Part shown: one piece after another, positions 1-11,372 of the stretch
Position numbering within the stretch: position 1 is the stretch's first letter
Layout: the number at the start of each line of letters is the position of its first letter
NCBI RefSeq assembly: GCF_036884655.1
Contig: NC_088331.1
Coordinates: 20,882,001 to 20,946,000 of the forward strand
DNA from: Musa acuminata AAA Group
Lineage: Eukaryota; Streptophyta; Magnoliopsida; Zingiberales; Musaceae
Length of the DNA stretch: 64,000 bases
Direction of reading: 5' to 3'
The notes under the pieces: generated by a model
Told to the model about the DNA's origin: nothing
Databases searched by the model: none
What the model saw: only the letters and a program-made list of their open reading frames with translations
Program-made: the position numbers and the translations under genes

Positions 1-44
1 TCTGGGGAATCGGGTGACTCTTATCATCGGTGACACCGGCTGCG
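1..44 (+). CDS. DExH helicase, exon ending in motif I (5' part outside window)
   Basis: Codons from base 2 read LGNRVTLIIGDTGC plus one base of the next glycine codon. This is the beta strand and first half of the Walker A loop. The donor GT is at 45-46. The exon ends in phase 1 and joins exon 2 to complete GDTGCGKS. The remainder of the exon lies upstream of the window. Confidence 0.9.
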
Positions 45-720
45 GTATAATCTCAATGCCATCTTCTATGGATGATGTATGATCGATCGAACTTTCGTCG
101 TCGGTGTCTTAGGTCTCCTGCTACTGTTCCTTGTTTATATGCTGTTGCAATTCGCCTTTTGTTTCGTAGAATCGCGTCGTTTGAGAGAAAACCTGTGATT
201 CTTTGACTACTGAATGATTACGTTAGAGATGTTTCTTCTTTCTATATAGAAGTTTGATTTCTTAAACCATGGCAATGTGGATGCCATCAATAACATTCCT
301 GCTTGTGTTGACATTGAGTTCTTTGACCGTGGTTTTGAGAAGTAAACGGTAAAGGAAAAGCATGGGGGTTCGGGTTTACATGAGTACCGAAGTGATGTTT
401 GTCGCTTTGGTAACGAGGAGTATTTACTGATCCTACTACAGGGTAGATGCGAGAAAGATTGTTGGTTCAGTCTTTAGGTTTTTGTTTGCTATTGGTTGGG
501 GTAAAGCTGCTTCTCGAGGATAAATTTTGTTTTAAGACAATGATGGCGATGCTTAAGTATATTTTCTTGATGATGGGAGTAGAAAAAGGGGATGTGACGA
601 TGCCCGTTTTAAGACAAAGATTGTTGGTTCAGTGAAGTTTCATTCTTCATTTTATAGCCCTTTTCTTATATCATAGTCCCCCTTGTAAGCACAAAAAGTC
701 ATTCTAGAATAAATATAAAT
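45..720 (+). other. Intron 1, first part: no recognisable element
   Basis: Begins with the donor GT at 45. A short frame at 447-635 has no recognisable motif and two near-identical ends (GATTGTTGGTTCAGT occurs near 457 and 620). Nothing else could be assigned. Confidence 0.5.
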
Positions 721-1459
721 CAGTGATTTAAAAAGCGCTAGGTGCCAAAAAGGCGTTAAGGTCTAAAAATGCCCGAGGCGGTAGGCGCTCACCCGAGCGA
801 AACGAGGTACTAAAATATAAAAATATATAATATAATTAATAAATATAATTATTTAAAATTAATAATTTTAAATAAACCTAACAATATTAATAGTATACAG
901 TATACTGTTAATAGTATACTGTTGTATATTGTTAACAATATACAGAAGGAGAAGAAGGAAGAGTGTAAGGGGGTGTTGATCGCTGACTGAGAAAAGAGGA
1001 AGCGGCGGGGGGAGCCGGAGCGGGAGAGTAAGGAGGCAGCGGCATCGGGAGCGAGAATGTAAGGAGGTAGCGGGAGCGGGAGCGGCGATAGCGGCAGCAG
1101 CGAGCAACGGGAGCAGGAGCAGGAGCGGGAGCGGCAGCGGTTGCGAGCAGCGACAGCGGCGAGCAACGGGTGCGGGAGCGGCAACGAGCAAGGTTAGGGT
1201 TGGGCAGCGATAGCTGATATCGGTTTTAGTTGGTTCGATTGAACCAACTAACCACCGGAGACCGAACCTGACCTAAAATCCTGGTTCGGTCGCCTGGTTT
1301 AACCCAGGCGCTCGCCCGAAGCGCCCAGCGCCTAGGCTCGGGCGAGCGCCCATGCGGCGCGCTTCAAAAGGCGGCGCCTCTTTGAAGCGCACCACCTGGA
1401 AGTTTAGCGAGGCGCTTGGGCCTTGTCTCGCCTCGCCCGAGCGCCTTTTTAAATCACTG
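721..1459. mobile_element. Non-autonomous hAT-like element, copy 1 (8-bp TSD)
   Basis: A 739-bp element bounded by inverted ends: left CAGTGATTTAAAAAGCGCT, right end whose complement starts CAGTGATTTAAAAAGGCGC. It is flanked by ATATAAAT (713-720) and ATATAAAC (1460-1467), a 7/8 match and the 8-bp duplication length typical of hAT elements. Inside are GCGCC/GGCGC-rich subterminal blocks and a purine-rich run of GGGAGCGGCAGCG-like units (about 1000-1190). There is no transposase frame; short minus-strand frames here are low-complexity. A second copy in the opposite orientation lies at 43063-43959. The hAT assignment is inferred from TSD length and CAG-type ends. Confidence 0.85.
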
Positions 1460-1467
1460 ATATAAAC

Positions 1468-2551
1468 AAAAGAAAAAAGAAGTAATTTGCTAAAGTTAAA
1501 AATAATAAAGATGTTCAATCCAAAAAAATGTTAATCTAACTTAAAAGCTAATCTTTTAGTTTTAACCAAAGAGATTTGGCACAAAATTTATTGATGGTAT
1601 TCGTTTTTGCTGTTGTAGCTCATGTTTATGATTATCAGAAGGCAGCAAAGCTGTAAAATCAACATAGATTTCTTTTTAAAAAATAAACTTTTTACAATTA
1701 CATTTATGCTAGATGTTCAATTGAATGATTGTTACAAAAATCATGCTACATTGTAATCATGCAGGTTGTTCAATTAAAAAGTATGAGTACAAAAATCGTG
1801 ATGTGATCATTAAAAAAGGTAAAAGAAAGAGAACAATTTTTAATTTTTCTTAGTTCTTTTCTGTGTTGATATAGGATCAAGGAAGTAGTTAGGAGAGGGC
1901 TGTAACCTCTGCTACCTTGAAGAACATTCTGATTGCTCACAGTAGCTGCTGCTTGAATGTTAAATTATACAAGAAAAGAAATTAACAAGACAATATAGAC
2001 TGAGTTTCTGTTGTGAAGGAGATTATCACAGACCATGGTACTTTTTCTGCATTTATCCTGTATGATTGACTAGCCTAGGTCAGGGCAGATGCTGGTCGAA
2101 CCCATATAAAGTTGGACGAATATTACTAATCCGTGTCAATCTATCAGACTACCATGTTTACCCTCTAATATTTTGTTGTTCATCTAAGTTGTCTTTGATG
2201 AACTGCTAATTGGTCTTTATGAAAAGGCAACATTTCTATAAAAGTTAGAGTCAAAGTAGTCCTTTTGGGTTTTTGGCCAATAAATACAAGTGGTGGGTCA
2301 AAGTGTATAATGCTTTGCACATGAATTACAAAAGGAGGATCAGATCGTAGGATGGAATGTGGTTTATACCATGGTGTTAAATATTAACCCATTATTAGTT
2401 TCAACAAATTGTTGGTCTAGTTTGGAAATAGTGTATAGGGTGATATATCAAACTCTACTTAATATCTGAAAATAATCACAACAAATTAAATCAATGGGTG
2501 TCAAATTTTATGGTTTGTTATTGGTGCTTGACGCCAACCGATAAATACAGA
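1468..2551 (+). other. Intron 1 sequence, no recognisable element
   Basis: AT-rich sequence with many stops in every frame. I could not assign a gene, RNA or named repeat to it. Confidence 0.5.
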
Positions 2552-2559
2552 TTGATAGG

Positions 2560-2739
2560 CATGGTTCACTTTAACAGTCCGTATCGATGTACCGATTAGT
2601 TGTTGGTGTGGTACATACCAAGCTATACCGAGTCATACCAAACATGTCGACACATGGTATATGGGGGCATATTGATGTACTACCCATATTGGTCCCTTAT
2701 TGGATTGGTACATGTTGTTGAGTGGTATGGAGAACCTTG
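2560..2739. mobile_element. CGGTAC-type MITE, copy a (8-bp TSD TTGATAGG)
   Basis: A 180-bp diverged member starting CATGGTTCACTTT and ending GAGAACCTTG. The 8 bp before it (2552-2559) and after it (2740-2747) are both TTGATAGG. The interior has GTACC/GGTAC-rich stretches such as GTACATACCAAGCTATACC. Non-coding. Confidence 0.8.
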
Positions 2740-2838
2740 TTGATAGGTATTTAGGGGTCTCACCAATATTCAAAACCATTTGCTCATACCGTGGGTTTCA
2801 GATGTTGGACAAAGAATTTATTACGGACTAGTTTCAAG

Positions 2839-3155
2839 CAGGGTTCTCAATTTTGATGTGTACTGCTCGGTATGGGTGGTATGTACTGGTCCGAGAGGAT
2901 ATCGGTACACGGACCATCCTCTACTAGGCAATACTAGTGTTTTGACTGGTACCGAGGCGTACTGATAGATATCGCCTCGGATTTCGACCGTTACCGAGGC
3001 ATATCGATCGGTATGCCCTGGTGTGGTAGCTGAAGGTATTTTTACGGTTTTAGGGTATACCATCGGTACGCCCTAGCGTACCGACAGTATATACATGTAC
3101 GTATCGTATCGAGTAGAGCTCAGTATGCCGATACGGACCAGTATTCAAAACCCTG
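2839..3155. mobile_element. CGGTAC-type MITE, copy b
   Basis: A 317-bp element with ends CAGGGTTCTCAA and TTCAAAACCCTG (inverted). Flanks are GTTTCAAG (2831-2838) and GTTTTGAG (3156-3163), 6 of 8 positions equal and both differences transitions, so probably an aged target duplication. The interior is rich in CGGTAC/GTACCG. Short frames inside are not genes. Confidence 0.75.
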
Positions 3156-3163
3156 GTTTTGAG

Positions 3164-3921
3164 TCCATTGTACTTGTAAATATAACATATATTTTCACCA
3201 CTCGAGCATTTGTCAGAAATCAAGAATTTCTTCTTCTACCAATATGTAGCAAACTTTACAAGCCCTTTATAGACATTCCACGTACAAAATAGTAAGGAAA
3301 GTAAAGGAAGAAAAATAACAAAAAGAAATCTATTACATCTTTCATGTTGCTGATTGATGCTGAAAGATCTAATTTTATTCAAGCTCCTATGTATTTTGAA
3401 GTCCTCATTCCTGGTCGATACTTGATTGGAGAAATTATCTTCCTCAATTGCAATGATTTTATTGGAGATTAGTTTTCATTTTATCCAAAGATATTAAATT
3501 AGTCACCATCAACCATATTGGTTCAGGATCTAATTAGAAATTGCAATGTAAGAAATTTTCTTTTCTTCCTGATGGATAACTATAGATTTAGAATTGAATG
3601 CATCTCCGATACAAGATGACTATTGCCTATAAAAACCTATAATTTTGACATTTCGCAAAATTATTCTATATGCAATAAATTTCAAACTGTTATGATACTG
3701 CATAAAGAATAACGAAACAGGAAAGATAAACTAACTTGAGACATAACATTAAACTAACTTGAGAGATAACATCAACTTTGTTGATATGCATCAACATTGA
3801 TGCCATTCTCTTTGCAAATTCCTTCATTTTATCTCAAATATTAAATTTATCATTTTAAATATATAGTGATTTTGCCAAAAATTAAAAAGGCATGAAGGAG
3901 TTGATCTCCATAGGTCATAAG
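3164..3921 (+). other. Intron 1 sequence, no recognisable element
   Basis: AT-rich, no open frame of note. A short near-duplicate (TAAACTAACTTGAGA) occurs at about 3730 and 3752. Confidence 0.5.
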
Positions 3922-3929
3922 GTATGAAG

Positions 3930-4470
3930 CGAGGTTTTTAATTTTGAATGATATCGCTTGTACTGGGTAGTATGTATCGGTCCGCTAGCAGATCGGTACG
4001 CGGATGCCCACTACCGGGCGGTATCGCAGATAGGGGCTGTTTCCGTCTCGTTACTATCCGAAATCGATCGATGACAATCGAAGGAGGAAGAGAGAAGAAA
4101 AGGGAGAACTTGGAGATCTGACGTCACTATCTCTCGACGATCCCGATCCGTCACTATCCTCCCTCGCAGGATGCTGCAGATGATATGTCGCCTCCTCCTC
4201 GTTTGAGGCGACGATGCCTCGGTATTGTCGGTGACTTCTCCTCATCCACGCGGGGAGAAGAAGCCTCAGTAGCGTCACCGAGGCTTTGCGAGGAGAAGAA
4301 AACGAGCAGAAGAAATAAGAAATCGTTTCTTCTCCCCACTCGGGCAGAAGAAATGAGGCAATGTTGGCGACTTCTCGTAGGGAGAAGAAATTGCCCAGGC
4401 TTCGAGGGGAGAAGAAACCGAGCAGAAGTAACGAGGCGATGCTGCCTCTCTTTTTATTTTTGAACTTTTT

Positions 4471-4567
<97 letters not shown>

Positions 4568-4660
4568 GCGGTACACTTGAATGTACCGCTTGGTATACTC
4601 GTACCGTTCTATATCGAGCTGAACTCGATACTCCGGTACGGTACGAAATTACGAACCTTG
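3930..4660. mobile_element. CGGTAC-type MITE, copy c, with internal TA expansion
   Basis: 731 bp, starting CGAGGTTTTTAATTTTG and ending AAATTACGAACCTTG. Both flanks are GTATGAAG (3922-3929 and 4661-4668), a perfect 8-bp target duplication. Compared with the other copies it runs in reverse orientation and is enlarged by about 400 bp of GAAGAA/GAGGCGA-rich sequence (4070-4440) and a (TA)n tract. Several overlapping frames here are by-products of the low-complexity sequence. Confidence 0.87.
4474..4564. repeat. (TA)n microsatellite inside MITE copy c
   Basis: About 90 bp of uninterrupted TA dinucleotides, ending at the CGAGCGGTAC motif of the host MITE. Other copies of the same MITE carry TATA/TACA tracts at the matching place, so the tract grew inside the element. 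Confidence 0.97.
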
Positions 4661-4668
4661 GTATGAAG

Positions 4669-5261
4669 TGATGGTTAAATTTAGGTGAAATGAGTGGAAG
4701 TAGAAGTTCAATAGAAAAAAAAAAAAGATAACATGAGGGGGTTGGGGTTAGTTGGAGTAGAAAAAAGAGAGGGAAGACAGAAAAAAAAAAAAAGAAGAAA
4801 AAGGAGAAAAATGAAGAGAAACAAAGGGCTCTCAGATATGGGAAAATGTGATAGGTTACTGCCAAAAGAAAGGTGAGATAGGAAAGTGGGTACACTAGTT
4901 TGCTGATTGGCCACATTCATTTAATCTATCAGGAAAGAAAACATGATTTTGGAGTTTAAAAATCCCCCCTTTCTTTTTAATTCTGTTTTTTGAGTGTCTG
5001 AAATATACATTCTAATAGTAAAATATGAAAACAGAGTTTGATGTATTTGAGACAGATATTTAGAAAAACTGTCTTGAAAAAGCTACAAAAAGTCATTGTA
5101 CACGTTTCTTATAGTTAGTTATAGCATGCAAGCAACCGACTAAGTTTCCATCATAGGTGTAACAGCCATTGAATTCATGAGTAGTCAGAAAGGTTTCACA
5201 AGAACAAATAAGTCATGTTAATGATTAATGTTTCCTACTGTGAGATCTAATTTTTCAAATC
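4669..5261 (+). other. Intron 1 sequence, no recognisable element
   Basis: Contains homopurine runs (4716-4815, A-rich) that give spurious minus-strand Phe/Leu-rich frames. Nothing assignable. Confidence 0.5.
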
Positions 5262-5340
5262 TCAACGAAGCAATGGCGACGAAAAGGTCCATGTAGTCGA
5301 TCGACTCGATCCCAAATATTTGAGACTTTAGTTTTATTGT
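5262..5340 (+). mobile_element. Probable 3' tail of an RTE-type LINE (remnant)
   Basis: The sequence runs GACGAAAAGGTCCATGTAGT, then CGATCCCAAATATTTGAGAC and ends in TTGTTGTTG. This resembles the end of plant RTE-clade LINEs, where the coding region finishes near DPxxLGLR and the element ends in a short GTT/TTG repeat instead of poly(A). Only the tail is left; recognition is from memory of that pattern. Confidence 0.5.
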
Positions 5341-5682
5341 TGTTGACTATGAGATCTAAACTCTTTCATTTGCTTTCTTAGTTGGTCAAACAGTTAATTC
5401 ATCATTCAACTATTATTATGATTTTAGTTTAGAAGTAAATATAGGACTTTCTTGGTGAGTATCATAATAGAAACCTTCAATCATACAATTTCAAATTAAA
5501 TGGAGTCAGATATATTTTTTTCTTTATATACTGCTATCTGACATGAATTATGAATTTTTAACATCCTCTTTAAGTTTCATTGTATCTACAATAAGTCATC
5601 AATTCATCATATGCAATTCTTTAATAAACTTACAACTAATCAGATTAATGAAATTATTAACTAAGCAAAACCTTATTAAAAT
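5341..5682 (+). other. Intron 1 sequence, no recognisable element
   Basis: AT-rich; ends at the left target duplication of the LINE insertion. Frame 5543-5725 is not a recognisable protein and runs across the insertion border. Confidence 0.5.
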
Positions 5683-5694
5683 ATTGCATATCAA

Positions 5695-5974
5695 TGTTGT
5701 TTTGATAAACTCTATGATCCATTAGAAATGTTGTTTTGCATATTTGGAATTTGTTGGACTTGATGGATGTATATAACCTTTCCCATGTGTATAGGTAGGG
5801 AAATGAAGTGGCCAACTGGTTGGCCAGATATGCTAGGGAGTCTCAGTCTTTTATATTTTGGAGATGGGAGTGGCCCTCTTGGCTGAGTTTTTTCTTACAC
5901 TCCGATACTACGGGTGTCTTTTGTAATGCTTTAATATAGCTAATCTAATCTGCCGGGTTTGAAAAAAAAAAGAG
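5695..5974 (+). mobile_element. 5'-truncated LINE (RNase H end) with poly(A) and 12-bp TSD
   Basis: A 280-bp insertion. The 12 bp ATTGCATATCAA stand on both sides (5683-5694, 5975-5986). It ends in an A-rich tail at 5962-5974, as expected for target-primed reverse transcription. In frame it reads GNEVANWLARYARESQ followed by FWRWEWPSWLS, the C-terminal part of the RNase H domain of plant L1-type LINEs (usual motif GNxVADWLA). A TAG interrupts the frame just before GNEV. Only the 3' tip is present. Confidence 0.85.
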
Positions 5975-5986
5975 ATTGCATATCAA

Positions 5987-6223
5987 GATTATAATGCAGC
6001 TCCCAATTTCTAGACTAGGTTTGTTACCATTTTTTGCCATAATTGGTGCCGAAATGCAAAAAAACATCTCAAATTCTTAACATTACTGAGCTTCTTATTT
6101 CCCCAACTACCTAATAAATTGTTTATTGCTGGATTGATCTTGCTATGTGTACAATTACTTTCTAGTTTGTATTTTTTTTCTTTTTTCCTTTATTTTATGC
6201 ATTGCCATTTTATTATATTAAAG
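5987..6223 (+). other. End of intron 1 with acceptor
   Basis: T-rich stretch upstream of the AG at 6222-6223 (long pyrimidine run about 6170-6192). No element seen. Confidence 0.6.
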
Positions 6224-6410
6224 GAAAGAGCTCCCAAGTTCCACAGTTCCTCCTTGAAGAGAATATCGAACCCATATTATGTACACAACCTAGAAGATTT
6301 GCAGTCGTGGCAATAGCTAGAATGATAGCTCAAGCTCGTAACTGTGAAGTTGGAAGTGAGGTTGGATATCACATAGGCCATTCAAATGTCTCCGACATCA
6401 GTTCGACTAG
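6224..6410 (+). CDS. DExH helicase exon 2 (end of motif I, motif Ia)
   Basis: The acceptor AG is at 6222-6223 and the donor GT at 6411-6412. The first two bases complete the motif I glycine, followed by KSSQVPQFLLEEN, then the motif Ia block CTQPRRFAVVAIA and GYHIGHS. It holds the phosphate-binding lysine and serine of the P-loop. It ends in phase 2 (AG of an arginine codon completed by exon 3). No stops. Confidence 0.92.
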
Positions 6411-6775
6411 GTACTCAATCTTTCCTTGACATGTATTAGCACTAATTACATTGCAATGATAAATAATACTGTGATCATGTACCAAAAGATAATCTGTTCT
6501 GCCAAAACCTTTGACCTGTGTTCTAAGTCATCCTTATTGATAAGAAAATGCAAATAGCTCATGTTTAATGTGGACAAGAACTTACATATGTGCTACTTTT
6601 TCTTGTTTGGTTTCTAAATTCTTTAATGTTATGACTTTTCTGATTTGTATTACTTTCATCATGAACTTAACCATTTCGCAAAGGTTGCTATATTACATTG
6701 TCAGCCTGTTTTTTTTTTTTCGCTTGGTGTTAAATTCTAAGATGCTTTACTTTTTCTTTAACTATCATGTGACAG
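6411..6775 (+). other. Intron 2
   Basis: 365 bp between GT at 6411 and AG at 6774-6775. T-rich; no element recognised. Confidence 0.85.
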
Positions 6776-6949
6776 ATCAAAAATTGTTTTCAAGACTGCT
6801 GGTGTTGTATTGGAACAAATGCGTGATAAGGGATTGACTGCCCTAAAATATAAAGTTATAATTCTTGATGAAGTGCATGAACGGTCGGTGGAATCAGATC
6901 TTCTTCTCACCTGTGTGAAGCAACTTATGATGAAAAACAATGATATGAG
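6776..6949 (+). CDS. DExH helicase exon 3 (DEVH motif II)
   Basis: The acceptor AG is at 6774-6775 and the donor GT at 6950-6951. It reads SKIVFKTAGVVLEQM, then KVIILDEVHERSVESD, the Walker B DExH box that binds Mg-ATP and catalyses hydrolysis, and ends NNDM plus two bases of an arginine codon. Phase 2 in and phase 2 out. Confidence 0.93.
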
Positions 6950-7345
6950 GTTAGGACCATGTGCTGCTTTTTCTTTTCTCCAACTATCATATTATAGCCT
7001 ATACTAAATATGCAAGGATTGTTCTGCTAGTTGGCTTGAGCCACACAATGGAATATGTCCAGTACATGGCCATACCAATTTTTGCTCTCTGCCAGATGGC
7101 AGTTGTATGTTTATTGACATGATACAGTACATTCCATTTTGGGAGGCACTTTATGCCTTGAAACCACAATCCTTGGTTAGATGATGCTAATTTTTTTTCA
7201 AAAGCATATCTGGTTGAATTTCACACTATGGATTCTTTTGTATAGAACATTCAACTACTGTGATTAGAACATTATGCTTTTAACCATTTAATTTTGGTAT
7301 CTCTCCTATCGATAATATTTCTGATACTATTTTGTTTACATGTAG
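6950..7345 (+). other. Intron 3
   Basis: 396 bp between GT at 6950 and AG at 7344-7345. No element recognised. Confidence 0.85.
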
Positions 7346-7493
7346 GGTTGTTTTGATGTCTGCCACAGCTGATATTACAAGATACAAGGATTACTTCAAA
7401 GACCTTGGTAGGGATGAAAGAGTGGAAGTGATCGCAATTCCTAATGCCCCACAGCATAGCATCTTTCAGAGAAAGGTTCTATATCTTGATCAG
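7346..7493 (+). CDS. DExH helicase exon 4 (SAT motif III)
   Basis: The acceptor AG is at 7344-7345 and the donor GT at 7494-7495. One base completes the arginine, then VVLMSATADITRYKDYF. SAT (motif III) couples ATP hydrolysis to unwinding. It continues through VEVIAIPNAPQ to VLYLDQ and ends on a whole codon (phase 0). Confidence 0.93.
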
Positions 7494-9568
7494 GTACTTT
7501 ACATTTCTATCATTTTGTCTTATTTATGTTGGTTTAACAATTGATTATTGGTTTGGAGTTATTATATAATTGCTTAGCGGACAGGCAAAATTTCTAAATC
7601 TCATTTGGAAGAATAAGTGACATTCATGATCCATATAGTTAAAGATGCTGATTGTGCTTGAGGATGTCAAAGTGTCATTCTTAGATTCTTTCTTGCCTTA
7701 GAAATTACCATTTTTTAGCTCATGATTGTGATTTCACATTTAAATGACCAGGAGATTTACGACTTCTGGAAGGTCTCCTGAGATTTGGCCAACAATTTAC
7801 TGCTTAAATTAGTAGACAAGTCTTGTGGTAGCAAATACCTACTTTGTGATAGCTCCAACAGTGATACTTGGTTCTTCCAGCCAACAAAAAAAATAGAGGG
7901 TGATAGCGAGAGTTGTTGTCCCTCTTGTTTAGTGGATTACCCATTATATGGTGCAATGGAAATATCTTTGAAGGGAGCATATATAGCATGTGTTGTTGCA
8001 GTCTGTAGGATCTAGGAACTTGCCTTGACTACTGAAAAATAATTCTATGTGGTATTTGTTGATCGATTTGGTTCACCTAATTCTTTTAGTGATTTTCTAG
8101 ATATGATGGCCTAGAAATGGAATTTGTAGTACTCATGTGCTTCCTGTTAGGTGGCTTGAGACCAAGTTAGTCACAGATAGGAATCAATTTGTATCAAACT
8201 CGAAAACATTCTCAAAGGCCAGCCTATATCATTTTTTGTGGTACCTAATGGTTATTCTCCAACTCTCAATTCAAAGAAGGCCCACATAATTGTTTTTTCT
8301 TAAGCAATTCTTTTGCAAGCAGATGCATTTTTTTATACCTCTATTATGTTGATCATAAACAGTAAGATATCCTAGATGTTGGCTTTTTGTGATGAAAGCT
8401 TTTTATCACTGAGTGCTGATACATGCCAGGTTAGCTCAAGCTGGATCAGACATCCAGTATGGTATGTTGACCAGTTTAGAGCAGACATATATTGTGAAGA
8501 GTGTGTTGAAGCACTTTCAGGATGGTTCAAGACCTTATTTCAGTACATGGATGAATTGGTATATCTCTGTTGGTGAGCCTTGATGATTGATGGATGTTAA
8601 AGGGTTGGGGCTCAAGAATGGTGGAGATAAGGCTTGAACAAGTGCAAAGGTAGGCTGATATCTTGTTACGAGTGGATGAATGCACTAGCTTGATGGTTGG
8701 ATCATGCTAGGAACAGGAAAAAAAAAAGCACGGAAAAAGAGAAAAAAACGTGGATATTATAGATAGAGGATAAGAAGAAAACAAGAAGCTTAAACCATAG
8801 AATGAATCACATGTTTGTAAATTCGAGTACTGTCTACCCTGAGCAGTAGATTGCTTTATGCATGATATAAATCCCTGTTCACGAAATTGTCCCTCAAATG
8901 CAGAAGCGACAGTCTTTGTCACTTAGATCAACTAATGATCATTTTTTACAAAAAATACTAACTCAAATCAATTGAAATTGTAATCTAAATCAGTAATTTT
9001 TTTTATTAAACTGAAATTTCTTTAACAAAAAAGAAAACCCAGAGCTCGAAGCCTTGGCAATGCAGGGTTTGCAAAGGTTCAATGAACGCAAGCTGACCTC
9101 TATAAATAATTAAAAAACAGAAATAATTAAGATAAGCATATACTGAGTTATTGTTACAATTCCACAAATTGAAAAGTATTGACATGCCTTGCACCACTGA
9201 AACCTTTGATAGATCACAAACTTGTCATAAACAAGCCTATCTATTTAAGAACTTGTGCCATGAGGACTTAATGGTGCTAATTAATGCTCTTAAAGAGCTC
9301 GCTATGATCTTTACTATAAATCCCTTGTACGTGCTCGAAACTGATCTTCGATATAAAAGAACAATTTAGTAGGTAAATCAACCCTGAAAGTTTTCCAAGA
9401 GTTTGCTACCTCACTAAGATCTGATGTTTAAAGACCCATGCACAACAGGTTTCTTGAGAGGTGACACCACTCCTGAAAATTTTCAAGTGTAACTGCCACA
9501 TCCTAGATATCGTCATTTATATGAACTTTATATGCTTGGGAACAGAAAACTTATTTGTATAGTTATTT
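7494..9568 (+). other. Intron 4, left part: no recognisable element
   Basis: Short open frames (for example 7785-8015 and 8376-8576) show no motif and no homologue I recognise; they look like chance frames in intron DNA. No inverted ends or long repeats were noticed. Confidence 0.5.
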
Positions 9569-9576
9569 GTTCATGA

Positions 9577-10148
9577 CAAGGTTTGAAATATCGTACCGTA
9601 CTGACGTTTCGACATTCGCTCGGTATGGTACGATACTGTATATCGAGCGGTATACTGTTCGGTATATCGCTCGATATATATGTATATATACATGTATATA
9701 TACATACATACATGTATATATACATATATACATGTATATATACATATATATATATACATATACATATACATATATATATATATATACATACATATATATA
9801 TATATATATATAATTTGGTGACGTCGCCTCTCTCTTCCCCCTCTTCCCTAGGTGGGGTGACGTTGCCTCGTTTATATATATACATATATATATATATATA
9901 ATATTTATATATAAAATATTTTTATAAAAGGTGACATCCTGTCCCTTTTTTTCCTTCTCCCTCACGAGCGACGTTGCCTTTTTCGGCGATGTTGCTGAGG
10001 CGATGCGATGTCACCTTAAAAAAAATGTATAATATATATATATATACATATATTATATATATGTAATGAGCGGTCCGTGTATCGGTCAGCTGATGGACCG
10101 GTACGTACCGCCCGTATCGGGCGGTATTATTCGAAACTCTATACCTTG
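9577..10148. mobile_element. CGGTAC-type MITE, copy d
   Basis: 572 bp, starting CAAGGTTTGAAATATCG and ending CGAAACTCTATACCTTG. Flanks are GTTCATGA (9569-9576) and GTTCTTGA (10149-10156), 7 of 8 equal. The interior has the family core CGCTCGGTATGGTACGATAC, a TATA/TACA tract and GTACCGCCCGTATCGGGCGG near the right end. Its closest relative here is the split copy at 41267-48020. Frames over the TATA tract (Tyr-Ile repeats) are not genes. Confidence 0.85.
9674..9811. repeat. TATA/TACA low-complexity tract inside MITE copy d
   Basis: Alternating TATATA and TACATA units on a TA background; a second short tract is at about 9873-9902. Confidence 0.9.
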
Positions 10149-10156
10149 GTTCTTGA

Positions 10157-10379
10157 CAACAAAGACATGCTTATTTGGTCTTAAGGTTTTTGTGAGGACT
10201 TGCTATATTAATTGTCAAAAATCTTTATGGTCAAACTAGTTGACATTCTTAATATATCTTGGATTAAGGGTTCAATACCTTAATGGCGACGATGACAATA
10301 ATTGTAAGTCACTATGTCCTGAATATTTGTTGTTGGTTACATGAATCTTTTATTACCATTGATTTATATAGAAAACCAT
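10157..10379 (+). other. Intron 4 sequence between MITE d and LINE remnant
   Basis: AT-rich. The stretch near 10275-10330 may be the 3' part of the antisense LINE to its right, but I cannot show it. Confidence 0.4.
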
Positions 10380-10745
10380 ATCTTTAGTTAAATTTAGAGT
10401 GTTTAAATATATATGTGAAGTTTTTAGTAGTCTTCTTGGGTCTTCCCTTACCTCTCCTTATATATATCATTAATAATAATTGGTTCCTCTTCTATGTACA
10501 TCTATAGGTCTCCTTAACATATGCCCGAATGATTTTTAATTTTTTTCTCATTTTATTATTTGTTTATATTACAACTTATTATTCACGAAAGACTATATTT
10601 TTTCTTATTTTGTATAATAACTGACACATTCATCCCAATATTCTTATATGATGATATAAAATTTGTGTATATGTTACTTATTAATAGTTTAATTCTCAAA
10701 TCCATAAAACATCGTTGGTTTGACAATTGTCTTATAAAACTTTTA
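10380..10745 (-). mobile_element. Antisense RTE-type LINE remnant
   Basis: On the minus strand 10742-10698 reads KFYKTIVKPTMFYGF. This matches the block KFYRTxVRPAMLYG that follows the reverse transcriptase core in plant RTE-clade LINEs. Downstream on the minus strand only scattered residues of the expected block can be picked out, with several stops. The left border is approximate. Dead remnant. Confidence 0.6.
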
Positions 10746-11372
10746 TTTCGATGATACAAAGTTTTTTTCTTGTGGGAACTTTTTGTCCGTCCAATTTTTT
10801 TGTATCTTTAGATTTGGTGAAAACCAAGGACATTATATCGGTAAAAGTTATCTGAATCTCATAAAATTTCTTGGTGAAAACTTGAAATACAAATTAAGGT
10901 TAGCCTTTGATATGCTCCATTTAGTATGTAGCCTTTTGATCAAGATTGAGATGTGACAAGTTGACTTTTGAATTCTTTTTTACTATTTTTCTGTAGTGAA
11001 AGTGTTAATCTCTCTTGGTTAATGCCAACATGTAGATCCATTTGATTTCTATGTTGTAATTTTCTTGCAATTGTTTCTTGCTTTAATATGTCTAGTCATA
11101 AATGCTTCTATAACACACAAAAGGTCAGTCATCTAGAGCATCGGTAATAAACCACATGAATGTATAATGTGCATCTACTATATTGGATCATATTTATTCT
11201 TCATATTCTTTTGGGTTTTTTCAATAAAGTCTATATAGATCTTATAGCTGCAGTTGCACTTAGTTGTAGGTTGTTATATATTCAGCTCAATTTGAGTGCA
11301 GCTTGCATCTGAACATTTCTTCTTTAAAACATGCCGTATTTGAGAAAAAAATGAAGCAAATATGCCTACCAG
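10746..11372 (+). other. End of intron 4, no recognisable element
   Basis: AT-rich intron DNA reaching the AG at 11371-11372 before exon 5. Confidence 0.6.

Noticed and set aside
4473..4916. Tyr/Ile and Phe-rich frames over TA and A-rich tracts (also at 9528-9965 and 41036-41919)
   Set aside because: They follow microsatellite and low-complexity sequence in several frames at once.
7785..8015. Open frame in intron 4 as an alternative exon
   Set aside because: No similarity to the helicase family at this point; exon 4 and exon 5 join in phase without it.
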